Source: Bradyrhizobium hereditatis
GTDB taxonomy: Bacteria; Pseudomonadota; Alphaproteobacteria; Rhizobiales; Xanthobacteraceae
DNA: 64,000 nucleotides
Assembly: GCF_020329435.1 (NCBI RefSeq)
Contig: NZ_JAGKJK010000011.1
Location: 215,538 to 279,537 of the forward strand
Direction of reading: 5' to 3'
Shown here piece by piece: positions 47,899 through 59,093 of this stretch (its first letter is position 1; each line of letters opens with the position of its first letter). Below the pieces are notes generated by a model. It searched no databases and was not told where the DNA came from. It saw nothing but the letters and a program-made list of their open reading frames with translations. The position numbers and the translations under genes are program-made.

Positions 47899-48202
47899 GC
47901 TTCTCCAACTGCCGTTTCAACTCGCTGAGCGCGGCGAGTTTGCCGCGCTCGAATTTCCTGATCCAGCGTTCGCCGATCTGATGGATCGGAACCGGATTGA
48001 TGTAGTGCAGCTTCTCGCGGCCATGCCGGAGCGTGCCGACGAGGCTGGCCGCCTCGAGAATCCCAAGGTGCTTGGCAACGGCCTGCCGCGTCATATCGAG
48101 GCCGTCGCAGAGTTCGTTTAGCGTCTGTCCGTTTCTGGCGTGAAGCCGATCGAGCAGCGCGCGCCGCGACGCGTCCGCCAGCGCTTTGAAGACTTCATCC
48201 AT
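47888..48202 (-). CDS. ArsR-family transcription regulator
   Basis: A 104-residue winged-helix protein (DEVFKALADASRRALLDRL, then LNELCDGLDMTRQAVAKHLG and the wing LRHGREKLHYINP). It lacks the metal-binding CXC of ArsR proper, as do most partners of SRPBCC proteins. The ATG at 48202 is used; the frame extends upstream to 48277 without coding character. The overlap with the SRPBCC gene means coupled translation and probably autoregulation. Confidence 0.9.
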   Translation of the reverse strand: MDEVFKALADASRRALLDRLHARNGQTLNELCDGLDMTRQAVAKHLGILEAASLVGTLRHGREKLHYINPVPIHQIGERWIRKFERGKLAALSELKRQLEKRDE

Positions 48203-48321
48203 GGTGGGATGATAGGCAACCAAACGGTTGCATGTCAAGAGCGTGTGTTGGGCGCGGCCTGCAGCCTGTGTTATCATGCATTCAGCCAGCGCAGATTGGC
48301 CTTGAACAATCGGGGTGGAAC

Positions 48322-49767
48322 ATGAGCGGTCGCCTCAAACTCGCAGCCTTTTTCTCGATTCACTTCCTCGCATGCTCAAGCTTTGCTTCTGCACAGCAGC
48401 AAGCGATTGGCGCGCCGCCCGAAGCGCTCAACATGAAGCTGGTGGGAAGCAGCGACCTGCAGGCGCGCAGCGCCTATCAGCCGACCATTCATCATCAGGG
48501 CGACCGCTGGATCGCCTATATCGGCCACCACGGCGGCAGCGACGAGATTCCGGCGCCGGTCAATCCGCAGAACGGCAAGGCCGAGCCGAACGGCACTTCG
48601 ATCGTCGATGTCACCGATCCCGCGCAGCCGAAATACTTGCGTCACCTGCCGGGCCAGGAAGGCAAATATGAGTCGGGCGGCGCGCAAATGGTGCGGATTT
48701 GCGACGGCAAGTCGTTGCCGAAGGGCGATCGCAGCGCAGTCTATATGCTGCGCACGTTCGGCGGCGCGGCGCACGAGATCTGGAACGTCGCCGATCCCGC
48801 CAATCCCGTGCTGGTGACGCGGATCGCAGGCTTGAAGGACACGCACAAGAACTGGTGGGAGTGCGATACCGGCATTGCCTTCCTGGTGTCGGGCGCGCCC
48901 GACTGGCGCACGCGCCGGATGACGCAGGTCTATGATCTCTCCGATCCCGCGCATCCGCAGAAGATCCGGGATTTCGGTCTTCCCGGCCAGGAGCCCGGCT
49001 CGACCGGTGCGGTGCCGACCGAGCTGCACGGACCGATCTCGACGGGGCCTTCCGGCAACCGGGTCTATTTCGGCTACGGCACCAACAAGGCCGGCATCTT
49101 GCAGATCGTCGATCGCGAGAAGCTGCTCAATGGTCCGAAGGAGCCGACGCCGGACAATCTGCGCCTCCCGGAAATTGCACGGCTGGCGATGTCGGCATTC
49201 AACGGCGCTCACACCGTGTTTCCGATGCCGGGCATGCCGATTGCGGAATTCGCCCGCGACAAGGACGGCAAGACCCGCGACATCGTCATGATCGTCAATG
49301 AGGCGATCCTGAACGAATGCAACGAGCCGCGGCAGATGGTGTGGTTCGCCGATGTCACAGTCGAGAACAGGCCGATGATGATCTCCAACTATACAGTGCC
49401 GGAGGCGAGCGGGACGTTCTGCGAGCGGGGAGGGCGGTTCGGCGCGCACTCCTCCAACGAGAGCATGGCGCCGGTGTTTTACAAAAAAATGGCGTTCATC
49501 GCGTTTTTCAATGCGGGTGTCCGCGCGCTCGACATTCGCGATCCCTATCATCCGAAAGAGGTCGGCCATTTCATTCCGGCGATCACGGCGGCGACCGACA
49601 AGCGCTGCGTCAAGATCGACGGCAAGGATCGTTGCAAGGTTGCGATCCAGACCAACAATGTCGAAACCGACGAGCGCGGCTACATCTACATCGTCGACCG
49701 CGCCAACACCGGATTGCACATTCTGGAACTGACGGGACCGGCGCGCGCGGTCGCCGGTCTTCAGTAG
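48322..49767 (+). CDS. LVIVD-repeat exported protein
   Basis: About 481 residues: signal peptide (SIHFLACSSFASAQ), then a beta-propeller-like series of repeats of the LVIVD type (TSIVDVTDPAQPKYLRHLPG, HEIWNVADPANPVLVTRIAG, QVYDLSDPAHPQKIRDF, RALDIRDPYHPKEVGHFIP). Full length for the family. It is probably periplasmic or surface-exposed. The substrate is unknown. The exported gene downstream starts 11 bases later. Confidence 0.87.
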   Translation: MSGRLKLAAFFSIHFLACSSFASAQQQAIGAPPEALNMKLVGSSDLQARSAYQPTIHHQGDRWIAYIGHHGGSDEIPAPVNPQNGKAEPNGTSIVDVTDPAQPKYLRHLPGQEGKYESGGAQMVRICDGKSLPKGDRSAVYMLRTFGGAAHEIWNVADPANPVLVTRIAGLKDTHKNWWECDTGIAFLVSGAPDWRTRRMTQVYDLSDPAHPQKIRDFGLPGQEPGSTGAVPTELHGPISTGPSGNRVYFGYGTNKAGILQIVDREKLLNGPKEPTPDNLRLPEIARLAMSAFNGAHTVFPMPGMPIAEFARDKDGKTRDIVMIVNEAILNECNEPRQMVWFADVTVENRPMMISNYTVPEASGTFCERGGRFGAHSSNESMAPVFYKKMAFIAFFNAGVRALDIRDPYHPKEVGHFIPAITAATDKRCVKIDGKDRCKVAIQTNNVETDERGYIYIVDRANTGLHILELTGPARAVAGLQ

Positions 49768-49777
49768 GACGCACGAG

Positions 49778-50332
49778 ATGCCGCGTTGGCCGTTCATTGC
49801 ATTCCTCACGGTGGCGCTTGGAGCGTTGTCGGGCGCTGCTGCCTATCAACATGCGCCGCCGCGCCAGCACGAAGGAAATGGCGTGTGGCAGGAAATCTCC
49901 TGGCCGTTTCCCCGCGATGGTTGGCCGGCGGGCAGGGCGTTCCGCTGTCGCACGGCTGCGTGCGGCGGTGAGGTGGAGCTCTACGTTCGGCCGAAGATGG
50001 GTTTCTGCAAATGCGACCGTGGCGTCGCCGACGACAATGAGGTCGATCGCGTCGCCGATCTCGATCTGATGAGTCAGCATTTTGCGCCGCTGGCGCCAGG
50101 CGATGTGGTTCACGTTGCGGATATGCCCGGACGGGTGAGGGCTTATGAGCTCAGGATGCCCGACGGCTTGCAGCGCACCGCGATCGGCCTTGCCGTCTCG
50201 CGCCGCTGCGATCTCCTCGTCGCGGTGGCTCACGGCAGAGGTGATGCGCCCGAAGTGCGGCGCGCGGCGCTGGCGTCTCTGGCCAGCCGCGAAATGACGC
50301 GCTGGATGATGGCTGCGATGGAAGAGCGGTAG
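49778..50332 (+). CDS. Exported hypothetical protein
   Basis: A 184-residue protein with a signal peptide (FIAFLTVALGALSGAAAYQ). The mature part has WPFPRDGWPAGRAFRC, four Cys in RCRTAACGGEVELYVRPKMGFCKC and a helical C-terminus. It is 11 bases after the LVIVD gene and so likely in its operon. No named family recognised. Confidence 0.75.
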   Translation: MPRWPFIAFLTVALGALSGAAAYQHAPPRQHEGNGVWQEISWPFPRDGWPAGRAFRCRTAACGGEVELYVRPKMGFCKCDRGVADDNEVDRVADLDLMSQHFAPLAPGDVVHVADMPGRVRAYELRMPDGLQRTAIGLAVSRRCDLLVAVAHGRGDAPEVRRAALASLASREMTRWMMAAMEER

Positions 50333-50459
50333 GTTCGCTGTCTTAGCTTCTCAGCGCGAGCTTCGCTCGTCGCGGCCGCGTGAAGGAAGGGGAGAGAGCT
50401 TCCATCTCTATCCCTCACATGCATAATGAGCCAGTCACTCTCCCCGCCGGAGTTCCTCC

Positions 50460-51077
50460 ATGTCCCTTCAGGTCTATTTCGCCTTCGTCGCCGCCTGCAT
50501 TGCGCTCGCGTTGTTGCCAGGTCCCGTCGTGACACTTCTGATCGCCAACGGCCTGCGGCACGGCACCCGTGCGGCGCTGATCAATTGCGCAGGCGTACAA
50601 ACCGCCATGGCCATCGTGATCTGCACCGTCGCGATCGGGCTGACCTCGCTGATGGCGACCATGGGCTACTGGTTCGACTGGGTACGCTTTGCCGGCGCGG
50701 CTTACTTGATCTGGCTCGGCATCAAGCTGATCCGCGAGCCGGTCGAGGGCGTCAACGCCGACGAACCGCCGCCACCGCCGCGCGGCGGCTTCTTCCTGCA
50801 GGGCTTTGTGGTACTGCTCTCTAACCCGAAGGTGCTGGTGTTCTTCGGCGCGTTCATTCCGCAGTTCATGGACATGGAGAAGCCCCACTTGCCGCAAGTG
50901 GCGCTGCTCGGCATCACCTTCATGGTGATCGCCGCCTCGACCGACGCAATCTATGCGCTGCTCGCCGGCCGGGCGCGGCTGTTCTTCTCCAAGCAGCGGA
51001 CGCGCCTGGTATCGCGCGTCTCCGGCGGCTTCATGATTGGCGGCGGCATCTGGCTGGCGCTGACGCGGGCACGGTGA
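50460..51077 (+). CDS. LysE/RhtB-family amino-acid exporter
   Basis: A 205-residue inner-membrane exporter with the family's N-terminal LALLPGPVVTLLIANGLRHG and the second signature FAGAAYLIWLGIKLIRE followed by FFLQGFVVLLSNPKVLVFF. About six membrane segments. The family exports amino acids or homoserine lactone-like compounds; the substrate is not evident. Confidence 0.92.
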   Translation: MSLQVYFAFVAACIALALLPGPVVTLLIANGLRHGTRAALINCAGVQTAMAIVICTVAIGLTSLMATMGYWFDWVRFAGAAYLIWLGIKLIREPVEGVNADEPPPPPRGGFFLQGFVVLLSNPKVLVFFGAFIPQFMDMEKPHLPQVALLGITFMVIAASTDAIYALLAGRARLFFSKQRTRLVSRVSGGFMIGGGIWLALTRAR

Positions 51078-51165
51078 CGTCGCGCGCGTTGAACAAGGAT
51101 CTGAGGACGCCTTTACGACACAGCAGCCGTGGAGGCGCTCGTTTCTTGCTGATCGTCATGCAGCG

Positions 51166-51346
51166 GAGCAAGCGGCACCCCTCTCCCTAACCCAAGGGGA
51201 GAGGGAACCCTGCCGCCGGCGTGTCCCTCACGGTGCTAGTCGCTCGGAAGGCACAACTTGCAGAAGCCGCGACTCCAGTGAGGTGAGCACGCTGTTCAGG
51301 CTCCCTCCCCCCTTGCGGGGGAGGGTTGGGGAGAGGGGTGGCCGCA
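51166..51346 (-). repeat. Composite dispersed repeat, ~190 bp, copy 1
   Basis: Reversed, this stretch aligns along its length with 58354-58547. Both begin with a CCCTCTCC/CCCTCCCCCGCAAGG palindrome, share GTGCTCACCTCAC, CGCGGCTTCT and CCGGCGGCAGGGTTCCCTCT, and end AGGGAGAGGGGTGCCGCTTG. Palindromes at both ends suggest a mobile or mobilised element without its own gene. Confidence 0.75.
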
Positions 51347-51397
51347 TCGGCGGTGTCTGTTGTTTGACGAGGGATGATTGTCGATGGCGGTGCGCGT

Positions 51398-51440
51398 GGC
51401 TTACCCCTCTCCCTAGCCCTCCCCCGCAAGTGGGGAGGGG
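51398..51440. repeat. REP-like palindrome
   Basis: A single C-rich/GCAAG/G-rich palindrome of the family seen at 17.8 and 58.4 kb, about 55 bases past the composite repeat. Confidence 0.6.
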
Positions 51441-51492
51441 ACGCACCATGCTTGCGGCGATTCAGTCGCACACATTTAGCAAAGCAATCAAA

Positions 51493-52284
51493 TCAAACCC
51501 GCACGCGCAGCATCACCTCGACCTCGCCGAGAATTCGCGCCAGCCGCTCCGCCCAGGCCTTCTCGCCGGCGGGATCCGAGATCAGGTCCTGGCGGATTTC
51601 AATGCCCGTATTCATCAAGCCGCGCGCTTCGCCATGGACGGGGATGGTGTAGTCGGTCTCGTCGCTGACCTTGTAGGGCTCGTTGTCGCCGACCACGAGA
51701 TCGCCCTCGGCGCGCAGCAGTTTTAGCAGCAGCGGCGGCAGATGCGTGTCGCGGTGATAGAGGGTGCCGATGTGCCAGGGCCGCGCGATTCCGGCATAGA
51801 TGGGCGTAAAGCTGTGCAGCGATATAAGCACCGTCGGCCGGTCTGCGCGCCCGCGCTGATCGATGATCTCGTCGATGCGCCGGTGATAGGGATCGAAGAT
51901 CTGCGCGCGCCTGATCGCGGCGGCCTCGCGGGAAATGCCTTCGTTGCCCGGGATCGTCGTCGCCTCGCTGATGAGCGGGATCGAGCTTGCGACATGGGGC
52001 GGGCGGTTGCAGTCGATGACGAGGCGCGAATAGCGCTGCACGATCAGATGGGCGTCGAGATGTTTGGAAAGCGCTTCTGCGACGCCGGCAATCCCGATGT
52101 CCCAGGCGATGTGGCGCTTAAGTTCGCTCTCGGGAAGGCCGAGATCGCCGAGCATGCGCGGGATCAGCCGTCCGTAATGGTCGCAGGTCAAAAGAAATGG
52201 CGAGCGCCCCTCAACGTTGAATTCGTGGACCGGGGGAACATCTTCGGCGCTGAGGAGCAGGGCGGGGCCACCGGCGTCGTTCAA
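51493..52284 (-). CDS. N-formylglutamate amidohydrolase
   Basis: About 263 residues of the N-formylglutamate amidohydrolase family: PFLLTCDHYGRLIPRML, DIGIAGVAEALSKHLDA, VIDCNRPPH and the metal-site region VLISLHSFTP followed by WHIGTLYHRD. The start is TTG at 52284 with AAGGAAAT before it; the frame is open further upstream to 52437 but that part overlaps the divergent GGCT-like gene. It may act in histidine or formylglutamate breakdown, or on another formylated amino acid. Confidence 0.87.
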   Translation of the reverse strand: MNDAGGPALLLSAEDVPPVHEFNVEGRSPFLLTCDHYGRLIPRMLGDLGLPESELKRHIAWDIGIAGVAEALSKHLDAHLIVQRYSRLVIDCNRPPHVASSIPLISEATTIPGNEGISREAAAIRRAQIFDPYHRRIDEIIDQRGRADRPTVLISLHSFTPIYAGIARPWHIGTLYHRDTHLPPLLLKLLRAEGDLVVGDNEPYKVSDETDYTIPVHGEARGLMNTGIEIRQDLISDPAGEKAWAERLARILGEVEVMLRVRV

Positions 52285-52435
52285 AGTATTTCCTTGGAGC
52301 GTTGGCTGTCGATGAGGCGGGGCGGAATCGAGGATCGCCTGACGATGCCGTTCCTCGCGATTCCCGACAAGTCCGTTATTGCGGCAGACAGGGGCGGCGA
52401 TTGCATCGCTTCGCGTGCAATGACATAGAAAGTCC

Positions 52436-52834
52436 ATGATTTCAGATCGACTGTTCGTCTACGGCACGCTGATGCGCGGCTTCGACCATCCGATGGCGCA
52501 GCTTCTGTCGCGCAGCGCGGATTTTCTAGGCGCCGCTACTTGCCGCGGGCGGCTCTACCTCATCAAACATTATCCGGGGCTGCTGTTATCGGACGATCCG
52601 GCCGACATCGTGTTCGGCGAGCTCTATCGCCTGCGCGAACGCGACGCGCTGCTGGCCGAGTTCGACATGTATGAAGCCTGCGGCGCCGGTTTTCCGGAAC
52701 CGACCGAATATGTCCGCCGCATGCTGCCCGTCATTCAGGAAGACGGCGTGGCCGGCGAGGCGTGGACTTATGTGTACAACTGGCCGGTCACGGGGCTGCC
52801 GCGGATAGCATCAGGGAAATTTTTGGAGCCGTGA
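52436..52834 (+). CDS. Gamma-glutamylcyclotransferase-like protein
   Basis: A 132-residue member of the GGCT/AIG2 fold: LFVYGTLMRGFDHP is the substrate-loop motif, followed by GRLYLIKHYPGLLL and the catalytic-Glu region ELYRLRERDALLAEFDMYE. These enzymes cyclise gamma-glutamyl peptides, though many bacterial members have other substrates. It is divergent from the amidohydrolase gene; the 150-base gap holds both promoters. Confidence 0.87.
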   Translation: MISDRLFVYGTLMRGFDHPMAQLLSRSADFLGAATCRGRLYLIKHYPGLLLSDDPADIVFGELYRLRERDALLAEFDMYEACGAGFPEPTEYVRRMLPVIQEDGVAGEAWTYVYNWPVTGLPRIASGKFLEP

Positions 52835-52839
52835 GTCTC

Positions 52840-52960
52840 GTGTCCCGGACGCGGTGCAGCGCGCAGCGCTGCCCCGCAGAGCCGGGACCCATGCTTCCGC
52901 GGATGGGCCCCGGCTTAGCAGCGCATCACTGCGTGCTGCGCAGCATCCGGGGCACGAGAG
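52840..52960. repeat. Inverted intergenic repeat
   Basis: A run of inverted parts, including CGTGCTGCGCAGCATCCGGGG and its counterpart GGGACCCATGCTTCCGCGGATG, between the GGCT-like gene and the convergent chlorite-dismutase-family gene. Confidence 0.5.
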
Positions 52961-53575
52961 CTATCCCGCGTCCAGTCGCTCGCGCTCCACCCTGATATCC
53001 ACCTCGCGCTCGACATATTTCCATTCTTCACTGGCGCGCAGCGTGCGGACAAGTTCCTCGAATTCGTCCGCATGCGCGGGCTCGAACTCGAACCAGGTCA
53101 GGAAGTCGAAGGGCTCGCCGAGATCGCGGCTATGATAGAGCTGGCGGGCGATCGCCGGCAGATATTTCAGGCTGCTCGCAATGTGGTGCGACTTATCCTC
53201 GAAAATCTCGCGGCGTTCTTCCTGCGTCAATTCCCACCACGCCGCCGATTTCTTGATCGGGATCAGCGCGGCAAGGGTCGCCTCGGGCCGGCCGATCTCG
53301 GCGGGTGCGGCATCGAGCTCCGTCTTCTCGGCACGCTCGGTATAGCGCAGATGACTGGCGACGCCGGCAAGCCGCCACGCCGTCAGCGAGGGCAGGATCG
53401 GCAGCGTGATCGATAGCGTGTGGACGACCGACAGCGCCGGTGTCGGCGACAGCGATGCGCCCTTCACTGGCGCAAGCCGCGTCACCCGCCAAGCCCCGCT
53501 CCTGCCACCCCGGAACACCGTGAACATGCTGACATGGAAGCGCGGAACCGGCGGGGATTCAAGCTCCGCTGTCAT
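52961..53575 (-). CDS. Chlorite-dismutase-family (HemQ-like) protein
   Basis: About 204 residues with the chlorite-dismutase fold: AALIPIKKSAAWWELTQEER, SLKYLPAIARQLYHSRDLGE with the axial-His helix, and FLTWFEFEPAHADEFEELVR. Family members bind heme and include chlorite dismutase, HemQ/ChdC and DyP relatives; without the catalytic distal Arg confirmed I do not call chlorite activity. The ATG at 53575 is used; the one at 53527 (MFTVFRGG) is a plausible alternative closer to the usual family start. Confidence 0.8.
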   Translation of the reverse strand: MTAELESPPVPRFHVSMFTVFRGGRSGAWRVTRLAPVKGASLSPTPALSVVHTLSITLPILPSLTAWRLAGVASHLRYTERAEKTELDAAPAEIGRPEATLAALIPIKKSAAWWELTQEERREIFEDKSHHIASSLKYLPAIARQLYHSRDLGEPFDFLTWFEFEPAHADEFEELVRTLRASEEWKYVEREVDIRVERERLDAG

Positions 53576-53732
53576 TCCGGGGCGCGAAGCGTACCATAGT
53601 TTCGGACGACCTCGGAATGACCGAGAGGCCTGTGAATAACCGGGAGAATTCAATCGGCGTTCGTACTTTGGCGGCCCGGCCCTATATCGATGATCGGTTG
53701 GCACCGCCCGCCGACTCGGCAAAACTCCATCC

Positions 53733-55727
53733 ATGCGCTTCACGCCCCAATTCCTCGAAGAGCTGCGCGCCCGGCTTCCCGTGTCGGAAGTCGTGGGCCG
53801 GCGCGTCAAGCTGAAGAAGGCTGGAAAGGAGTTCAAGGGGCTTTCGCCGTTCCAGCAGGAGAAGACGCCGTCCTTCTTCGTCAACGATCAGAAGCAGGGG
53901 TGGTTCGACTTCTCGTCGGGCATGAACGGAAACATCTTCGATTTCGTGATGAAGACGGAGGGCGTTTCGTTTCCGGAAGCGGTCGAGCGGCTGGCCGCGA
54001 TGGCCGGCCTGCCGCTGCCGGCGGCGACCCCTGACGCCGCGCGCCACGAGCAGCGCCGCAAGACGCTGCATGACGTGATGGAGCTCGCGGCAAAATTCTT
54101 TGCCGATACGCTGGCCTCGCGCAACGGCGCCAAGGCGCGTGGCTATCTCGGCGACCGCGGTATTTCGCCGGCGACGCAATTGCAGTTCCGCCTCGGCTAT
54201 GCGCCGGCAGATCGCTTTGCGCTGAAGGAGCATCTCGGCGCGCAGGCCATCTCCACCGGCGATATGGTGGAAGCCGGGCTCCTGATCGGCGGCGATGACA
54301 TCCCGGTTCCTTACGACCGCTTCCGCGACCGCGTGATGTTTCCGATCACCGATGGCCGCGGCCGCGTCATCGCCTTCGGCGGCCGTGCGCTGGAAAAGGA
54401 CGTTCCCGCAAAATATTTGAACTCGCCGGAAACGCCGCTCTTTCACAAGGGCGATAATCTCTACAATCTCCCGGCCGCGCGGCAGGCTGCGCATAACGGC
54501 GCGCCGCTGATCGTGGTGGAAGGCTATGTCGACGTCATCGCCATGGTCACCGCGGGCTTTGCCGGCGCGGTGGCGCCGCTCGGCACCGCGCTCACCGAAA
54601 ACCAGCTCGCGCTGCTCTGGAAGATGGCGGACGAGCCGATCCTCTGCTTCGACGGCGACCGCGCCGGGCAGAAGGCGGCCTATCGCGCTGCCGATCTCGC
54701 ACTGCCGCTTCTTGCGCCGGGCAAGAGCCTGCGCTTTGCGCTGCTGCCGGAAGGGCAGGACCCCGACGATCTCGCGCGCTCCGGCGGCCGCATGGCGATC
54801 GAGGAGGTGATCGCGGCGGCGCGCCCGCTCGCCGACATGATCTGGTCGCGCGAGATCGAGAGTGGCACGTTCGCAACCCCCGAGCGGCGCGCTGCGCTGG
54901 AAGCGCGCATCAACGAACTCAGTAACGGCATCCGCGACGAGGTGGTGCGCCGCTACTATCGCCAGGATCTCGTCGAACGCCTGCAGCGCACCTTTGCCCC
55001 CGATGCCCGCGGCTACGGGCGGGGCGGCTTCCCGGGCCGGGGCGAATCACCCCGCGCCTTCACCCCGCGCGGGGGCAGCGCCGCGGGCCGATTCGCCCCC
55101 CGCGGCGGCCGCCCGCCGGGGGCCGCCTCCGGAATCGCCCCCGGCCCCTACCAGGCGGCGAGCCCACAGCTCGCGAATAGCCCGATCATGCGGGGCCAGC
55201 GCAGCGCGATGTCCCGCCGCGAGGCCCTGATCCTGCAATCCCTCATTAACCATCCCTGGTTGTTGCACGATCATCTGGAGGAGGTGGCCGCCCTGGAACT
55301 GGCGCATCCCGAAGCCAATAAGCTCCGCGCCGGTATCATCGCCGCCTTCGCCAACGACCATCACCATTCCCCTGACGTCGACGAACAGGCCGAGAAGATG
55401 CGCGCCGACCTCGAGGCGCGTGGATTAGGTGAGGTTCTTCAACGGGTTGAGCGGGCGATCACGACCGCGGCGGTGTGGGGCGCGCGTCCCGGCGCGGCGC
55501 GCGAGGATGTTTTGGCCACCTGGCAGCAACTCGTTGTCTTGCATCAGAAAACGCACGCCCTACTTAGGGAGAGGAAAGATGCCGAGTTGGCGTTGGGCGA
55601 GGAGCCCAGTGAAGCCAATTTGGCGTGGCTGAAGGACGTCAGCGCCCGGCTGGAGTCGCTCGACGGCACGGAAGCCCTTATCGAGGGTTTTGGCGAGCTT
55701 TCGGGCCGGTTCCGGAAGAGCGTTTAA
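53733..55727 (+). CDS. dnaG: DNA primase
   Basis: A 664-residue DnaG that makes RNA primers for replication. The zinc-binding region lacks its usual ligands: where CPFHxEKTPSF and CFGCG stand in most primases, this one has LSPFQQEKTPSF and FDFSSGMNGN. TOPRIM core is intact (LIVVEGYVDVIAMVTAG, CFDGDRAGQKAA), followed by the helicase-binding C-terminal domain after a Gly/Pro/Arg-rich linker (about 425-485). I think the loss of zinc ligands is common in related alphaproteobacteria. It precedes rpoD on the same strand, the conserved macromolecular-synthesis order. Confidence 0.97.
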   Translation: MRFTPQFLEELRARLPVSEVVGRRVKLKKAGKEFKGLSPFQQEKTPSFFVNDQKQGWFDFSSGMNGNIFDFVMKTEGVSFPEAVERLAAMAGLPLPAATPDAARHEQRRKTLHDVMELAAKFFADTLASRNGAKARGYLGDRGISPATQLQFRLGYAPADRFALKEHLGAQAISTGDMVEAGLLIGGDDIPVPYDRFRDRVMFPITDGRGRVIAFGGRALEKDVPAKYLNSPETPLFHKGDNLYNLPAARQAAHNGAPLIVVEGYVDVIAMVTAGFAGAVAPLGTALTENQLALLWKMADEPILCFDGDRAGQKAAYRAADLALPLLAPGKSLRFALLPEGQDPDDLARSGGRMAIEEVIAAARPLADMIWSREIESGTFATPERRAALEARINELSNGIRDEVVRRYYRQDLVERLQRTFAPDARGYGRGGFPGRGESPRAFTPRGGSAAGRFAPRGGRPPGAASGIAPGPYQAASPQLANSPIMRGQRSAMSRREALILQSLINHPWLLHDHLEEVAALELAHPEANKLRAGIIAAFANDHHHSPDVDEQAEKMRADLEARGLGEVLQRVERAITTAAVWGARPGAAREDVLATWQQLVVLHQKTHALLRERKDAELALGEEPSEANLAWLKDVSARLESLDGTEALIEGFGELSGRFRKSV

Positions 55728-56136
55728 GGCCAAAAACAATTGCGGATGGCGGCGGCCGTGCCCGCAAAAAGACTCGCCAAATCCATGGTTTGGCGGCAAA
55801 AACAGGGTTAAGCGAAGCTTAATAGTCCGAAGGTAACTAACCAGCGAGGCACCTTTCGGGCTATTGGCATAACACCGGCGATGGCGGGTTAACGGGGTGG
55901 CGGTCTGCGCCGCCCTTTGCGCGTCGTAAGCTTGCGAATACTCAAGGGGCAGGGGCGTGATCCAGAAAAACGGTTACCGGTTTTCGATTTACCGGTTTCG
56001 ACTCGGATCGCGCGCAAGGCAAGGATCTAGCGGGTTGGCTTTTCAAACAAAAGACATCCTGCTGTCGACTTCAGTAATTCAGAAGCGGATGGCGCTTGGC
56101 GTCATTCCGCACGAGCGCGTTTCGGGAGCTTGATGA
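55728..56136 (+). promoter_or_regulatory. dnaG-rpoD intergenic region (rpoD leader)
   Basis: A 409-base gap between dnaG and rpoD on the same strand, long for an operon. No reading frame of merit is seen. It probably holds the rpoD promoter and 5' leader. I could not assign -35/-10 boxes with confidence. Confidence 0.45.
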
Positions 56137-58245
<2,109 letters not shown>

Positions 58246-58248
58246 TTC

Positions 58249-58280
58249 GTCATGCCCGGGCTTGACCCGGGCATCCATCG
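58249..58280. repeat. Palindromic repeat, TCATGCCCGGGCTTG family
   Basis: A single copy of the half-unit CGTCATGCCCGGGCTTGACC followed by CGGGCATCCATCG, starting three bases past the rpoD stop. The same unit occurs at 38236 and 63534. Confidence 0.7.
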
Positions 58281-58289
58281 AAATAAAGA

Positions 58290-58320
58290 ACGGCGGGCGA
58301 AGCCCGCCGTTTCTGTTTTG
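58290..58320 (+). terminator. Intrinsic terminator after rpoD
   Basis: The perfect nine-base-pair stem ACGGCGGGC/GCCCGCCGT (58290-58298 with 58302-58310) has a three-base loop and is followed by a T-rich run. Confidence 0.9.
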
Positions 58321-58353
58321 CTCGATCGCAGCAAACTTCTCACGCCAGCGCCC

Positions 58354-58547
58354 GCGGCCACCCCTCTCCCCAACCCTCCCCCGCAAGGGGGGAGGGAGCC
58401 CTGCCAGCGTGCTCACCTCACGGAAGGTCGCGGCTTCTACAAACTGCACCTCCGCGCGACTAACGCGCGTGAGGAACGCACCGGCGGCAGGGTTCCCTCT
58501 CCCCTTGCGGGAGAGGGTTAGGGAGAGGGGTGCCGCTTGCTCCGCTC
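58354..58547 (+). repeat. Composite dispersed repeat, ~190 bp, copy 2
   Basis: This is the direct-orientation partner of the element at 51166-51346, with REP-like palindromes at both ends. It sits between rpoD and a small minus-strand gene. Confidence 0.75.
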
Positions 58548-58593
58548 GTAGTGAAACGCGAGGACGACATGCTCTCCGGGAATCGCGACGAAA

Positions 58594-58821
58594 CTACTTC
58601 TTCTTCGCGCCCACCCGGCTGATGCTCTTGATCTCAAGCTGCGGGCGGTCCGACTTCTCGGCGATCTCGCGATCCTGTTCCATGATGTAGCTACGCGCTG
58701 GCGCATCGCCGTCGAGCAGCTCGGTTGGCACGCGGCGGTTGGAGCGCAGGGAATCGTCTGCATAAACGACGTTGAAAAAGGCGAATTCGCCCTTGGGATT
58801 GGTTCCGGGTTTTTTGGCCAT
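58594..58821 (-). CDS. Small conserved-looking hypothetical protein
   Basis: A 75-residue protein from the ATG at 58821: Lys/Gly-rich start, FNVVYADDSLRSNRRVPTEL in the middle, and a helical C-terminal part (EQDREIAEKSDRPQLEIKSI) ending KKK. No signal peptide or span. I recognise no named family. The longer frame to 58968 is not used. Confidence 0.6.
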   Translation of the reverse strand: MAKKPGTNPKGEFAFFNVVYADDSLRSNRRVPTELLDGDAPARSYIMEQDREIAEKSDRPQLEIKSISRVGAKKK

Positions 58822-58973
58822 GGCCGGCTTGTCCTCGATCAGGACATCGCTGTCAAAGCAAAATAGCGATGGCCTGCCTTTCGCGGCGCACCTGCTTCGA
58901 CTCGAAACAAGCGGCAAGCAAAAGCCCGCCGTTTGCTCTTCCCGGACGTGATCGCGCTGCGTCCGCAACGGCG

Positions 58974-59010
58974 CCCTCCCTCTCCCGCCTGCGGGGGAGG
59001 GAAGGGGTGG
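58974..59010. repeat. REP-like palindrome
   Basis: The palindrome CCCTCTCCCGCCTGCGGGGGAG-type unit at the upstream edge of the DUF817 remnant, matching the family at 17.8, 51.3 and 58.4 kb. Confidence 0.6.
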
Positions 59011-59093
59011 GGGCTCCGCGAGTTCGATCTCTCGTGCGGCCGACTCGCAACTTCATCAAAATCTGCAAATCTCCGCCCGGCTTTGAACGCGAT

